A stretch of DNA of 45,789 bases, from assembly GCA_902622475.1 (NCBI GenBank), contig CACNPW010000005.1, positions 1 to 45,789 on the forward strand, given 5' to 3'. A program made the translations under genes and the position numbers. Under the pieces are notes generated by a model that was not told where the DNA came from, made no database searches, and saw only the letters and a program-made list of their open reading frames with translations. Positions 7,773-16,281 of this stretch are shown piece by piece. Positions within the stretch are counted from its first letter, which is position 1. Every line of letters begins with the position of its first letter. Source of the stretch: an uncultured Alphaproteobacteria bacterium. Lineage in GTDB: Bacteria; Pseudomonadota; Alphaproteobacteria; HIMB59; GCA-002718135.

Positions 7773-8846
7773 TTAACAGCCTTTAAGCTCGTCCCCGAGA
7801 TTACTAATCAACGTAAAGTAAAGTGACTTACCAGCATCGATGTTAGCACCTAAAGGATCAAAAACTCCTGTTTTGATATTCATATCCTCAGCTATTGTTG
7901 TAATAATCTTTGGATTAAATTGAGGTTCAGAGAAAATACATTTTATTCCCTTATCCTTAATAACATCCTGAATATCAGCTATTTGCTTTGCACCAGGTAA
8001 AACATCCGTATTCAAAGTAAGCGCTCCAGCAGCTCTAGTTTCAAATCTTTCTTCAAAGTATTGGTAAGCGTCATGGAAAACGACAAATTTTGCATCGGAA
8101 TTAATATCCTTGCTAACGTCATTTATCAATTGGTCTAAAGCTTTGATTGTTGCATCAGCATTTGCTTCATATTTCTCTTTATTGGCAGGATCTAAATCAC
8201 CTAACTCATGAGCAATCTCATGAACCATTTCTTTAGCATTCATTGGATCTAACCAAATGTGAGCATCAAATTCACCATGGGCATGACCGTGATCGTCGTG
8301 TCCACTCTGATCATCATGGTCATCGTGGTCATCATGGTCGTCATGGTCGTCATGGTCGTCATGGTCATCATGATCATCATGGTCATCGTGGTCATCATGG
8401 TCATCGTGGTCATCGTGATCATCATGATCGTCATGGTCATCGTGGTCATCATGATCATCGTGATCTTCAAAAATCGATTCTTCTCTAAACTTCAATTTAT
8501 TAATACTTTCAACTTCCATGAATTCTACAACTTCTGCATTTTTGACAATTGACTCAAGAGGTCTTTCCATGAACGTTTCTATACTTTCACCAACCCAGAA
8601 TATGATATCTGCTTCTTCTAAAAGTTTGGCATGAGAAGGTTTTAATGTAAAGCTGTGGGGGGAAGTACTTCCTTCAATTATAAGTGCTGGCTCACCTACA
8701 CCATCCATTACATTCGCAATTAGTGAATGAAGTGGTTTAATTGTAGTTACAACTTTTAATTCTGCTCTTACAGCTGAAGTTGCAACTAAAATTGATGAAA
8801 AGAAAAATACTTTCAAAAGCATCAAAAAAATGTTGTTTTGTCTCAT
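7773..8846 (-). CDS. znuA: High-affinity zinc-binding periplasmic protein ZnuA
   Basis: This 357-residue cluster-9 substrate-binding protein has a signal peptide (to about Ala28). Expected zinc-ligand regions are TSPHSF (His64), FDAHIWLDP (His196), VVFHDAYQYF (His258) and GVFDPLG near the C-terminus. Cys in IKCIFSEP and the C-terminal Cys357 match the disulfide pair known in E. coli ZnuA. The usual His-rich loop is replaced by a perfect (His-Asp-Asp)x17 array at residues 129-179, followed by HDDHGHAHG. It captures periplasmic zinc for ZnuB/ZnuC. It diverges from znuC across an 80-bp gap that holds a Zur box, so zinc starvation should induce it. Confidence 0.96.
   Translation of the reverse strand: MRQNNIFLMLLKVFFFSSILVATSAVRAELKVVTTIKPLHSLIANVMDGVGEPALIIEGSTSPHSFTLKPSHAKLLEEADIIFWVGESIETFMERPLESIVKNAEVVEFMEVESINKLKFREESIFEDHDDHDDHDDHDDHDDHDDHDDHDDHDDHDDHDDHDDHDDHDDHDDHDDHDDQSGHDDHGHAHGEFDAHIWLDPMNAKEMVHEIAHELGDLDPANKEKYEANADATIKALDQLINDVSKDINSDAKFVVFHDAYQYFEERFETRAAGALTLNTDVLPGAKQIADIQDVIKDKGIKCIFSEPQFNPKIITTIAEDMNIKTGVFDPLGANIDAGKSLYFTLISNLGDELKGC
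8310..8462 (-). repeat. 17 tandem 9-bp repeats encoding (His-Asp-Asp)17 in znuA
   Basis: Seventeen consecutive 9-bp units each read CAY-GAY-GAY on the minus strand. The repeat is perfect at the protein level but mixed at synonymous positions (CAT/CAC, GAT/GAC), with no single unit dominating. That pattern suggests selection on the peptide, or an old array, rather than one recent slippage burst. The array also leaves the other frames of both strands open, which creates spurious ORFs on top of it. Confidence 0.97.
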
Positions 8847-8885
8847 AAAAAATGTTCCTATTAATAATTAAGTCTGTTAATGAAC

Positions 8886-8908
8886 GTAATGTTATAATAT
8901 TACATTTT
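8886..8908. promoter_or_regulatory. Zur box in the znuA/znuC divergent promoter
   Basis: The core ATGTTATAATATTACAT (8889-8905) differs at one position from the E. coli Zur operator core ATGTTATAnTATAACAT, and the outer bases (GTA / TTTT) partly follow the extended consensus. The site contains TATAAT (8893-8898), so bound Zur would occlude a -10 element. It lies 17 bp upstream of the znuC ATG and about 40 bp upstream of the znuA ATG, and can control both directions. zur itself is the last gene of the znuC operon, implying autoregulation. Confidence 0.85.
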
Positions 8909-8925
8909 AGATTGTAAATATAAAA

Positions 8926-9669
8926 ATGAACGAAAATAATAATTTATTGGTAAGATTAAAAGATTGCGGTGTCCAAAAATCCTCAAAATGGATTGTGAAA
9001 GGTATCTCTCTTGAAATTCATAAGGGCAAAATTGTAACCTTGATTGGCCCAAATGGCTCAGGAAAAACAACTACCGCTAAAATGGCACTTAATATTCTAA
9101 AATCAGATGAAGGTTCAATTGAAAATTATTCAACAAAAATGGCATATGTTCCGCAAAAAATTAGTATCGATTGGACTATGCCACTTCGAGTTATAGATTT
9201 TATGAATCTAACAAGTCATATTAATAAAGATGAAATTATTGAAGCTTTAGAATTAACAGGGGTTCAGCATTTAATTTACAATGAGATTCATAATTTATCT
9301 GGTGGAGAATTTCAGAGAGTTTTAATCGCAAGAGCAATTGCTAAAAAACCAGATCTACTTGTTTTAGATGAACCTGTGCAGGGAGTAGATTTTAATGGAG
9401 AAATAGCTCTATACAATCTTATAAAAGAAATTTGTACCAAATTAAATTGTGGCATCCTTCTTATATCTCATGATCTCCATTTTGTTATGTCTGCAACAGA
9501 TCATGTAATTTGTTTAAATGGTCACATTTGTTGTTCTGGATCACCTAAATCAATAGTAAAAAATTCTTCCTACATAGAATTATTTGGAGAACATAATGCT
9601 GCTACACTATCGCTCTATCAACATGAACATGATCATTCACATCAGACAGATGGGAGTGTTAAAAGTTAA
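8926..9669 (+). CDS. znuC: Zinc ABC transporter ATP-binding protein ZnuC
   Basis: This 247-residue ABC ATPase has Walker A GPNGSGKTT, signature LSGGEFQRV, Walker B LLVLDEPVQGVD and the H-loop LISHDLHF. The DEPVQGVD sequence is typical of ZnuC. The C-terminus carries a short His-rich tail (HEHDHSH), a possible zinc-sensing element seen in other ZnuC proteins. It energises zinc import through ZnuB. It is the first gene after the Zur box, and its stop overlaps the znuB start by one base. Confidence 0.96.
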   Translation: MNENNNLLVRLKDCGVQKSSKWIVKGISLEIHKGKIVTLIGPNGSGKTTTAKMALNILKSDEGSIENYSTKMAYVPQKISIDWTMPLRVIDFMNLTSHINKDEIIEALELTGVQHLIYNEIHNLSGGEFQRVLIARAIAKKPDLLVLDEPVQGVDFNGEIALYNLIKEICTKLNCGILLISHDLHFVMSATDHVICLNGHICCSGSPKSIVKNSSYIELFGEHNAATLSLYQHEHDHSHQTDGSVKS

Positions 9670-10475
9670 TGTTTGATGATTTTTTTATTCGTGCACTTGT
9701 TGCAGGGGTTGGTATAGCTATTGTTGCTGGACCACTTGGATGCTTAGTTATCTGGAGGAGGTTATCATATTTTGGTGACACCTTATCTCACTCAGCTCTT
9801 TTAGGAGTAACATTGGCATACTCATTTAGTTTAAATATTGCATTTTCTGTGTTTGTAATTTCAGCTGTTGTTGCTTTACTTCTTGTGAGCTTACAAAAAA
9901 GAACAAAACTAGCTGGTGATTCTTTACTTGGACTTCTTGCTCACTCAACACTTGCCATTGGTTTAGTATTGATTGGTTTTTTATCTTACATCCGATTTGA
10001 TCTCATGGGATTATTATTTGGCGATATTCTTGCAGTGACAACTGCAGACATTGGTTTAGTTTGGATAGGTGGAAGCATAATATTAATTATCTTATATTTT
10101 ATTTGGAAATCTTTATTTTCAGCAACTGTAAATTATGATTTGTCAGCTGCTGAAGGTATGCGGCCAGAAGTTTCTAATTTTATATTTACCCTTTTATTGG
10201 CAGGAGTAATTGCTTTGTCTATTAAAATGATTGGAGCACTATTAATTACGGGTTTACTTTTAATTCCTGCGGCTATTGCCAGAAACATTAGCAGCAGTCC
10301 TAGACAAATGATTATTATCGCAATCTTATCAGGTATTTTATCGGTAGTAGTTGGATTATTTGCTTCTTTAGAAATAAATACTTCTTCAGGTCCTTCAATA
10401 ATAGTGGTGGCTTTAATACTTTTCATTATTTCATTGGTTCCTCTTGAAATTAAGGGTCAGTTGCAAAAACGATAG
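9669..10475 (+). CDS. znuB: Zinc ABC transporter permease ZnuB
   Basis: This 268-residue protein is almost entirely hydrophobic with about eight predicted helices, matching the ABC-3 metal permease family. Characteristic segments are GPLGCLVIWRRLSYFGDTLSHSALLGV near the N-terminus and IKMIGALLITGLLLIPAAIARNI toward the C-terminus. It forms the inner-membrane channel for zinc released by ZnuA. The start overlaps the znuC stop, and zur follows after 19 bp in the same operon. Confidence 0.96.
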   Translation: MFDDFFIRALVAGVGIAIVAGPLGCLVIWRRLSYFGDTLSHSALLGVTLAYSFSLNIAFSVFVISAVVALLLVSLQKRTKLAGDSLLGLLAHSTLAIGLVLIGFLSYIRFDLMGLLFGDILAVTTADIGLVWIGGSIILIILYFIWKSLFSATVNYDLSAAEGMRPEVSNFIFTLLLAGVIALSIKMIGALLITGLLLIPAAIARNISSSPRQMIIIAILSGILSVVVGLFASLEINTSSGPSIIVVALILFIISLVPLEIKGQLQKR

Positions 10476-10494
10476 CAATTTGGTAATCTAGAAT

Positions 10495-10899
10495 ATGTCT
10501 TTAGAAACTTTAAACTTAACTAAAAATCAACAAACAGTTCTTGATATTTTAGAAAGCGCATCAGAACCTCTTAAGGCATATACAATCCTTTTTGATATTC
10601 AAAAAAAAGGAATTAAATCTCCTCTTCAAGTTTATAGAGCTTTAGATAAGCTTATAGAAATTGGTAAAGTACATAAAATAGAAAGTAGAAATTCATATGT
10701 TGCTTGTAAGCATGAAGGCTGTAATGCAAAAACTTCTACATCTTTTTTGATATGTGAAAACTGTGATAGTGTTACTGAGCTAACTGGAAATAATTTGATT
10801 TCTTATTTTTCAAAACAAGCAGAAAAGAATAACTTCAATTATAAAAAACATAATTTAGAAATATTTGGTTTGTGCGAAAATTGTAAACTAAAAAACTAA
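10495..10899 (+). CDS. zur: Zinc uptake regulator Zur (Fur family)
   Basis: This 134-residue Fur-family protein has an N-terminal winged helix (LTKNQQTVLDILESASEPLKAYTILFDI...VYRALDKLIEIGKVHKIES). The structural zinc site consists of CENC (Cys87, Cys90) and CENC (Cys127, Cys130). An additional CKHEGC (71-76) in the hinge is typical of proteobacterial Zur and is expected in the regulatory metal site. Position at the end of znuCB, under a Zur box, favours Zur over Fur or PerR. It would repress znuA and znuCB-zur when zinc is plentiful. Its stop overlaps the convergent CCA-enzyme gene by 4 bp. Confidence 0.94.
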   Translation: MSLETLNLTKNQQTVLDILESASEPLKAYTILFDIQKKGIKSPLQVYRALDKLIEIGKVHKIESRNSYVACKHEGCNAKTSTSFLICENCDSVTELTGNNLISYFSKQAEKNNFNYKKHNLEIFGLCENCKLKN

Positions 10900-11690
10900 T
10901 TTATTAAATTATCAATCTTATTCAGACATTTATTTAATCCAAGATCATATTTTGTTCGTAGAAAATGCTCTTGTACTATTTCAACCCATTTAAATTTTTG
11001 TAACGTTTGATGAGATATGTAAAAACAATTTAAAGGAAAGGACATATTAAACATTTTTAATATTTCTTGCCTTATTACATCGTTGGTCAACACTGCCAAA
11101 GATTCGTGAATGTATTTTTCTACAATTTTTTGATCACTTAAAGAGGTTTTAGGTAAATTAAATAAACCTCTAAATCTAAAGTATCGATAGATTCTTAAGT
11201 AGTCTTCTTTTATTCTATCCTCTATTTCACCAATAAAACTAATTTTACTTTCATTTAAATCTGATTGGCCATTGTAATAATCATGTAGTTTATTATTGTT
11301 TCCAACATATAAAGCATTGAAAGTAAAATCTCTTCTGGCTGAATCTTTTTTCCAGCTGTTGGTGTAAATTACATTTGTATGTCTGCCCATTTGATTAACA
11401 TCTTCACGTAAAGTTGTAATTTGTATTTTTCGATTATGAGGATAAGCAATTATAGATCCATATTGAATAGCAAAATCATCATATTCAATATTGCTCTCTT
11501 TTAGTAATGACAAAACATCCTGAGGCTCCAAAGTTGTTGCTGTATCAATATCTTTGATTTCTCTTTCAAGAAGAGCATCTCTTATACATCCTCCTACTAA
11601 TCGAATTTCAATATTATTTTCTTTAAAGATAGATATTAAAAACTTAACATGCTCCAGATTCAATAAATTCGTAATTTTATTTATTTCCAT
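10896..11690 (-). CDS. Short CCA-adding enzyme / poly(A) polymerase-like nucleotidyltransferase
   Basis: This 264-residue protein has the class II tRNA nucleotidyltransferase head: LVGGCIRDALLEREIKDIDTATT with the GG motif and the DxD metal-binding pair. The template-region motifs RRDFTFNALYVG and the neck sequence KEDYLRIYRYFRFRG follow. Typical alphaproteobacterial CCA/PcnB-like enzymes are roughly 400 residues, so the C-terminal body and tail are mostly absent. The frame ends at 10896, overlapping zur, so no lost downstream fragment can be hidden there. It probably adds or repairs the tRNA 3' CCA end, but poly(A) polymerase or one half of a two-enzyme CCA system cannot be excluded. Confidence 0.82.
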   Translation of the reverse strand: MEINKITNLLNLEHVKFLISIFKENNIEIRLVGGCIRDALLEREIKDIDTATTLEPQDVLSLLKESNIEYDDFAIQYGSIIAYPHNRKIQITTLREDVNQMGRHTNVIYTNSWKKDSARRDFTFNALYVGNNNKLHDYYNGQSDLNESKISFIGEIEDRIKEDYLRIYRYFRFRGLFNLPKTSLSDQKIVEKYIHESLAVLTNDVIRQEILKMFNMSFPLNCFYISHQTLQKFKWVEIVQEHFLRTKYDLGLNKCLNKIDNLIN

Positions 11691-11731
11691 TATCTAGCTA
11701 TTTCTTCAAAACAATTTATATTACAATAACA

Positions 11732-12340
11732 ATGTCGACTTCTTCAAAAGAAAATGCTGCAGAAATATTTGAGGATATAAAGAAAAATTTAACTAGAGGA
11801 GTTAAAGATAGAAAACATGCATTTCATACGCCAGTCTTTAGTAATATTGATAGTGAAGGTGGAATAGATTCTAGAGTTGTAGTCTTAAGAAAATTTGATC
11901 CCAGTAGCATGACACTAAATTTTCACACAGACTTCAGATCGCCCAAAGTGCCTAATTTAAAAAAAAATAGTAGTTCTCAATTTGTTTTTTATGATCATAA
12001 ATTAAAAATTCAAATGCGAATCAAAACAACGTCTTTGGTTAATAATCAAAATGATACAGCTAAAGAAATGTGGGATAAAACAAGATTGTTTAGTAGAAAA
12101 TGTTACTTAACATTGAAAGATCCAAGTTCAATCACAGAGTTTCCAGAAGATGGTATCCCTGAACACTTAACCGGCAAGGAGCCAAGTCATGAAGAAAGTG
12201 AAAAAGGATATAAAAATTTTACAGTAGTTGAAAATAAAATTAATGAAATTGATTGGCTTTATTTAGAAATTTCAGGTCATCGTAGATTAAAATTAACGTT
12301 TAAAAATAATGAACCAGACTATAATTGGTTGATACCTTAA
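11732..12340 (+). CDS. Pyridoxamine 5'-phosphate oxidase-family FMN protein
   Basis: This 202-residue protein has the split-barrel flavin fold of the PNPOx superfamily. Motifs are the substrate/FMN segment SRVVVLRKFDPSSMTLNFHTDFRSPKVPNL, then FVFYDHKLKIQMRIKTT, and a C-terminal LEISGHRRLKLTF. It resembles the PNPOx-like Alr4036 type more than canonical PdxH, whose ending (WxGxRLxPR) it lacks. It may oxidise pyridoxamine phosphate or act on another flavin-dependent substrate; the substrate is not determinable here. Its 3' end overlaps the convergent panC by 4 bp. Confidence 0.8.
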   Translation: MSTSSKENAAEIFEDIKKNLTRGVKDRKHAFHTPVFSNIDSEGGIDSRVVVLRKFDPSSMTLNFHTDFRSPKVPNLKKNSSSQFVFYDHKLKIQMRIKTTSLVNNQNDTAKEMWDKTRLFSRKCYLTLKDPSSITEFPEDGIPEHLTGKEPSHEESEKGYKNFTVVENKINEIDWLYLEISGHRRLKLTFKNNEPDYNWLIP

Positions 12341-13167
12341 TATAACTTAAAATTATCAATAATTCTTATATCACCAATATATAAAGCAATAAATAATCTA
12401 GCTTCAGAATAATTTTTTGTAATTTCTAAATTATTTTCATTTCTTATCTCTAAATAGTCAATTTTATTTATATTATTTTGTAGAAGCTCTATTTTTAATT
12501 GATCTAAATTATTAATTTCATTTAGTGTTAATCGATTAATATGTTCTTTAATTTTATTTCCTAATACATTGAAAATTTTTAATTGATCATTAGAAAATTT
12601 AGAGTTCCTTGAAGATAAACTCATACCCATTTTATCTCGTACAGATGGGCATTGAATTATTTTAATATTGTGATGATTAATTTTTACTAAATCTTGTATT
12701 ATTTTTACTTGCTGAAAATCCTTCTCACCAAAATAACTATTCGTTGGTTTAATCATATTAAAAAAAAGATCCACAACAGTAGTAACTCCATCAAAATGGC
12801 CAGGTCGAAATTTATCACATAAAATATTTCTAAAATTGTTTACAATTTTTTTCTTTGCCAATCCTTTTGGGTATATCTCTTGAACTTCAGGTAAGAAGAG
12901 TAAATTACAACCAATATTTTCTAATTTAGAAATATCTTCATCAATTGTCTTTGGATAAGAATTGAAATCATTTTCATTGTTAAATTGAGTAGGATTAATA
13001 AATATTGAACAGATCACAAATTCGTTATGTAATTGTGCTTCTCTAATGAGAGATAAATGTCCATCGTGTAAGTTTCCCATTGTTAAAACTAAACCAATAG
13101 ACTGACCCTTGTCTTTGATTGAAACTAAATTTGGCTCTAATTCACTAGCTTTTCTGAAAATTTTCAT
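12337..13167 (-). CDS. panC: Pantothenate synthetase
   Basis: This 276-residue protein matches PanC in length and motifs. The ATP-binding LTMGNLHDGHLSLI contains an HxGH-type motif, followed by FINPTQFNNENDF, RPGHFDGVTTVV, FGEKDFQQVKII and the KMSKS-like MGMSLSSRNSKF. It condenses pantoate and beta-alanine with ATP to pantothenate, for coenzyme A synthesis, in the cytoplasm. panB is not in the window. It is divergent from rpmH across 63 bp. The C-terminal domain is unusually Asn/Ile/Lys rich, reflecting the base composition. Confidence 0.95.
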   Translation of the reverse strand: MKIFRKASELEPNLVSIKDKGQSIGLVLTMGNLHDGHLSLIREAQLHNEFVICSIFINPTQFNNENDFNSYPKTIDEDISKLENIGCNLLFLPEVQEIYPKGLAKKKIVNNFRNILCDKFRPGHFDGVTTVVDLFFNMIKPTNSYFGEKDFQQVKIIQDLVKINHHNIKIIQCPSVRDKMGMSLSSRNSKFSNDQLKIFNVLGNKIKEHINRLTLNEINNLDQLKIELLQNNINKIDYLEIRNENNLEITKNYSEARLFIALYIGDIRIIDNFKLY

Positions 13168-13186
13168 CGATTACATAAGTAAATAT

Positions 13187-13215
13187 TTGACTTATATATA
13201 ATGAATTCGTATTAG
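13187..13215 (+). promoter_or_regulatory. Candidate sigma-70 promoter for rpmH operon
   Basis: TTGACT (13187-13192) and TATTAG (13210-13215) are spaced by 17 bp and lie upstream of rpmH, placing a start site near 13222 just before the ATG at 13231. An alternative -10, TATAAT at 13197-13202, has no equally good -35. The assignment is by eye; AT-rich sequence gives many such matches. Confidence 0.4.
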
Positions 13216-13230
13216 GCCCAGAGATTTATT

Positions 13231-13365
13231 ATGAAACGCACTTACCAACCTAGTAGAGTAATTAGAAAAAGAAGACACGGTTTTAGGGCTAGAATGGCAA
13301 CTAAAGCAGGTCGTCAAATCATTAATAGAAGACGTGCAAAAGGAAGAGCTCAATTAAGCGCTTAA
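13231..13365 (+). CDS. rpmH: Ribosomal protein bL34
   Basis: This 44-residue protein begins [20 protein letters not shown] and continues with [19 protein letters not shown], an essentially canonical bL34 sequence. It is a small Arg/Lys-rich component of the large ribosomal subunit. It is the first gene of the rpmH-rnpA-yidD-yidC-yihA series and ends 9 bp before rnpA. The gene is short but its sequence is unmistakable. Confidence 0.98.
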   Translation: MKRTYQPSRVIRKRRHGFRARMATKAGRQIINRRRAKGRAQLSA

Positions 13366-13374
13366 AAAGGCCAA

Positions 13375-13704
13375 ATGGCCCAAACATTATTTACAATTAA
13401 GAAAAGATCGACTTTCGTTATGATACGAAACGAGGGAGAATTTATAAAAGGTAAAAATATGAATATCCAAATTTTACACAATCAAGATCTAGAAAATTCT
13501 ATAGGTGTAGGATACACAGCTTCCAAAAAAATTGGCAACGCAGTAAAAAGAAATAGAGCAAAGAGAATAATGAGAGAATTAGCTAGAAAAATTATTATTA
13601 ATGGTAAAATTAATTCATATTATGTGTTAATAGCTAAAACGTCATTGCTCGAAGAGAAATTTGATAAACTTTTATTAGAACTTAAGGGAAAGATAAATGG
13701 TTAG
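13375..13704 (+). CDS. rnpA: Ribonuclease P protein component
   Basis: This 109-residue basic protein follows rpmH directly, as in most bacteria. The N-terminal FTIKKRSTF corresponds to the conserved KRxxF segment, and [26 protein letters not shown] is the RNA-binding RNR signature. It binds RNase P RNA and aids 5' maturation of pre-tRNAs. The start at 13375 is preferred because a later Met (residue 16) would remove the conserved N-terminal strand. Its 3' end overlaps yidD by 8 bp. Confidence 0.96.
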   Translation: MAQTLFTIKKRSTFVMIRNEGEFIKGKNMNIQILHNQDLENSIGVGYTASKKIGNAVKRNRAKRIMRELARKIIINGKINSYYVLIAKTSLLEEKFDKLLLELKGKING

Positions 13705-13942
13705 TAAATATATTTCATTACCTTTAATCATAATAATTAGATTATACCAGTTATTGATTTCACCAATACTTGGGCAGAATTGTCGGTATTTACCAACCTG
13801 TTCTGAGTATTCTATTAAAGCATTAAAGGAACATGGGTTATTTAAAGGATCAATTTTATCGGTGAAAAGAATTTCAAAATGTCATCCCTGGGGTTCCCAC
13901 GGATTTGATCCAGTACCAAAAAAATCTGAGTTAAATAAATGA
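13697..13942 (+). CDS. yidD: Membrane protein insertion efficiency factor YidD
   Basis: This 81-residue protein is the canonical YidD/DUF37: an amphipathic N-terminus ([17 protein letters not shown]), then [19 protein letters not shown] and [18 protein letters not shown]. The three cysteines (CRYLPTC and KC) are conserved in the family. It is membrane-associated and assists YidC-dependent insertion. It overlaps rnpA by 8 bp and yidC by 4 bp. Confidence 0.96.
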   Translation: MVSKYISLPLIIIIRLYQLLISPILGQNCRYLPTCSEYSIKALKEHGLFKGSILSVKRISKCHPWGSHGFDPVPKKSELNK

Positions 13943-15666
13943 ACGAGCAAAGAAATTTATATTTGGCTATTGGTATTTCAATTGCGATAATTATTTTTTT
14001 TCAATTATTATTTCCAACTCAACCAATTCAAACAACATCCTTTGAAGAAGATGAAGTATTAGAGCCTGCAACATCCATTGATGGACAAAGCAGCCAAGCT
14101 GTTTCAGAAATACAAAGTAGAGATGAAGCTTTAATTCAAACCGATAGAGTTATTTTTGAAAATGCATCTATTAAAGGTTCTATAAATTTAAAAGGAGCAA
14201 TTTTAGATGACCTCATATTATCAAAATATAAAACTAGCTTAGAACCTGATTCGAATAATATACAGCTTTTGTTACCGGATGGGACTGCTAATCCATATTA
14301 TATTGAAACAGGTTGGAAAGAGCTAAAAAATTCTAACATTGAATTACCTAATTTAGAAACAAATTGGAAAACTAACTCTACCACTCTAAGCCCCTCAAGC
14401 CCTGTTACACTTAGTTGGACGAATAATAAAAATATAACTTTCAAAATCAACTATCAAGTTGATGATGAGTATATGTTTACAATTACACAGGAAATAGAAA
14501 ATAACAGTGGTGAAGATATTGAAGTTTTTCCATACAGATTAATCAAAAGAATAAACACACCAGATACAATTAATTTTTTTATACTTCACGAGGGTCTAAT
14601 TAGTCTAATAAACGATGAATTATTGGAAAAAAATTATGATGATATTGCCGATGATTGTAATTCATCAATGCAAACAAAAAAAGAGTTTTGCGATAATAAA
14701 ACACAAGGAGGCTGGTTAGGTTTTACAGACAAATATTGGATGTCTGCTTTAATTCCTGATGCTGACCAATCTATTAATGTCAATTATAGATACGGTAATA
14801 ATGGACGTGATAGCTATAGAGCAGGTTACGTTGGTCAGATATATAAAATTAACTCAGGCGAAAATATATCTTACGGCGGAAAATTATTTGTGGGTGCAAA
14901 AAAATTAAATGTCTTGAGTGCTTATGACGAAAATCTCTCTATACCAAGATTTACTGATGCAATTGACTGGGGCTGGTTTAGCTTTTTAACTAAACCTGTT
15001 TCATATGCCATTAATTGGTTTTTTGGTTACGCAGGTAATTTTGGTCTAGCAATAATTGCCTTTACCATTTTAATGCGTTTAATTTTATTTCCACTAGCGC
15101 AGGCATCATTTAAATCTATGGCGAAGATGAAAAAACTTCAGCCTGATATGCAAAGATTAAAAGAAACCTATCCAAATGACAGACAAAAAATGCAGCAAGA
15201 ACTAATGGCCTTGTATAAAAGAGAGGGTGCTAATCCTGTTGCGGGTTGTCTACCAATTTTAGTACAAATACCAATTTTCTTCTCTTTGTATAAAGTGTTG
15301 TTTGTTACGATAGAGATGTATCACGCTCCTTTTTATGGATGGATTCATGATCTATCGGCACCAGACCCATTAGGTTTGATGACAATATTTGGATTAGTTC
15401 CTTGGGATGTGCCGCCTATACTGTCAATAATTGATATTGGTATTCTTCCTATCATTATGGGCTTCACTATGTGGTTACAACAAAAACTAAATCCTGCTCC
15501 TGCTGATCCAACACAGGCTAGAATTTTTGCATTACTTCCATTTGTGTTCACTTTTGTACTAGCTGGTTTTGCAGCTGGTTTAGTTTTATATTGGTCAGTG
15601 AACAATATTTTATCAATTGCGCAGCAATGGTATATTCAAAGAAGAATTTTAGCCAAAAATGGCTAG
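13939..15666 (+). CDS. yidC: Membrane protein insertase YidC
   Basis: This 575-residue Gram-negative-type YidC has an N-terminal membrane helix ([18 protein letters not shown]), a large periplasmic domain (about residues 30-340) and the conserved C-terminal core of five helices. Core motifs include [18 protein letters not shown] (cytoplasmic coiled region), [20 protein letters not shown] and a final [16 protein letters not shown]. It inserts and folds inner-membrane proteins, alone or with Sec. It overlaps yidD upstream by 4 bp and yihA downstream by 8 bp. Confidence 0.97.
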   Translation: MNEQRNLYLAIGISIAIIIFFQLLFPTQPIQTTSFEEDEVLEPATSIDGQSSQAVSEIQSRDEALIQTDRVIFENASIKGSINLKGAILDDLILSKYKTSLEPDSNNIQLLLPDGTANPYYIETGWKELKNSNIELPNLETNWKTNSTTLSPSSPVTLSWTNNKNITFKINYQVDDEYMFTITQEIENNSGEDIEVFPYRLIKRINTPDTINFFILHEGLISLINDELLEKNYDDIADDCNSSMQTKKEFCDNKTQGGWLGFTDKYWMSALIPDADQSINVNYRYGNNGRDSYRAGYVGQIYKINSGENISYGGKLFVGAKKLNVLSAYDENLSIPRFTDAIDWGWFSFLTKPVSYAINWFFGYAGNFGLAIIAFTILMRLILFPLAQASFKSMAKMKKLQPDMQRLKETYPNDRQKMQQELMALYKREGANPVAGCLPILVQIPIFFSLYKVLFVTIEMYHAPFYGWIHDLSAPDPLGLMTIFGLVPWDVPPILSIIDIGILPIIMGFTMWLQQKLNPAPADPTQARIFALLPFVFTFVLAGFAAGLVLYWSVNNILSIAQQWYIQRRILAKNG

Positions 15667-16279
15667 CTTAAATAAAAATTTAAATAACTTTTTTAATAAT
15701 AATAAGTTTTTAGGTTCCTTTCAGTCATTTAAAGACATTCCTTATTCAGATATAAAAAAAGAATGTTGTTTTATAGGCAGATCTAATGTTGGAAAATCTA
15801 GTTTAATAAATTCATTAACTAAAACAAAAAAACTAGCCAAAACCAGTAAAACTCCAGGAAGAACGCAGGCTATAAATGTTTTTTTAATTAGTGAAAAAAT
15901 AAATATGATTGATTTGCCAGGTTATGGTTTTGCCAAAGTATCAAAAGTTGCTCGAGAAAACTTAATGACCTTGATTGAAGAATATATAGAAAATAGAGAT
16001 ACACTTGATCATGTTTTTTTACTCATTGACTCAAAAGTTGGTATCAAAAATTCTGATATTGATATGTTGGATTTATTGAGTGATTGTTCAAGAAAATTTT
16101 CAATAATTTTAACTAAAATAGATAAAATATCTAATAATTATTTAGAATATCAAAAAAAATCAATTTTAAGTTTAATGCAAAATTATAAAAAATCATTTAC
16201 GAAAATATATCAATCTGAGACCAAAAAAAATAATGGTATTACAGAGATTCAAAGATCTATATACGGGTTATCACAATAA
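15659..16279 (+). CDS. engB: Ribosome biogenesis GTPase YihA/YsxC (EngB)
   Basis: This 206-residue GTPase has G1 GRSNVGKSSLIN, G2 region KTPGRTQ, G3 DLPGYGFAKVSK and G4 TKIDK. Together these define the EngB family, involved in assembly of the large ribosomal subunit. The length is normal. It overlaps yidC by 8 bp and precedes argB by 2 bp, in the conserved alphaproteobacterial order. Confidence 0.96.
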   Translation: MASLNKNLNNFFNNNKFLGSFQSFKDIPYSDIKKECCFIGRSNVGKSSLINSLTKTKKLAKTSKTPGRTQAINVFLISEKINMIDLPGYGFAKVSKVARENLMTLIEEYIENRDTLDHVFLLIDSKVGIKNSDIDMLDLLSDCSRKFSIILTKIDKISNNYLEYQKKSILSLMQNYKKSFTKIYQSETKKNNGITEIQRSIYGLSQ

Positions 16280-16281
16280 AT

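Noticed and set aside
8310-8462. Tandem repeat resembling a CRISPR or minisatellite
   Set aside because: The unit is only 9 bp, has no spacers and is in frame inside znuA; no cas genes are present.
8243-8552. Open frames across the znuA repeat that would encode His/Gly/Arg-rich or Met/Val/Ile-rich proteins on both strands
   Set aside because: They are by-products of the 9-bp repeat, which has no stop in any frame. They have no homologous domains or ribosome-binding sites, and znuA explains the region.
10896-11690. Short CCA-like gene as a pseudogene
   Set aside because: The frame is intact from a normal start, all head motifs are conserved, and the stop is packed against zur as in other functional junctions here. 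It is treated as a reduced but real gene.
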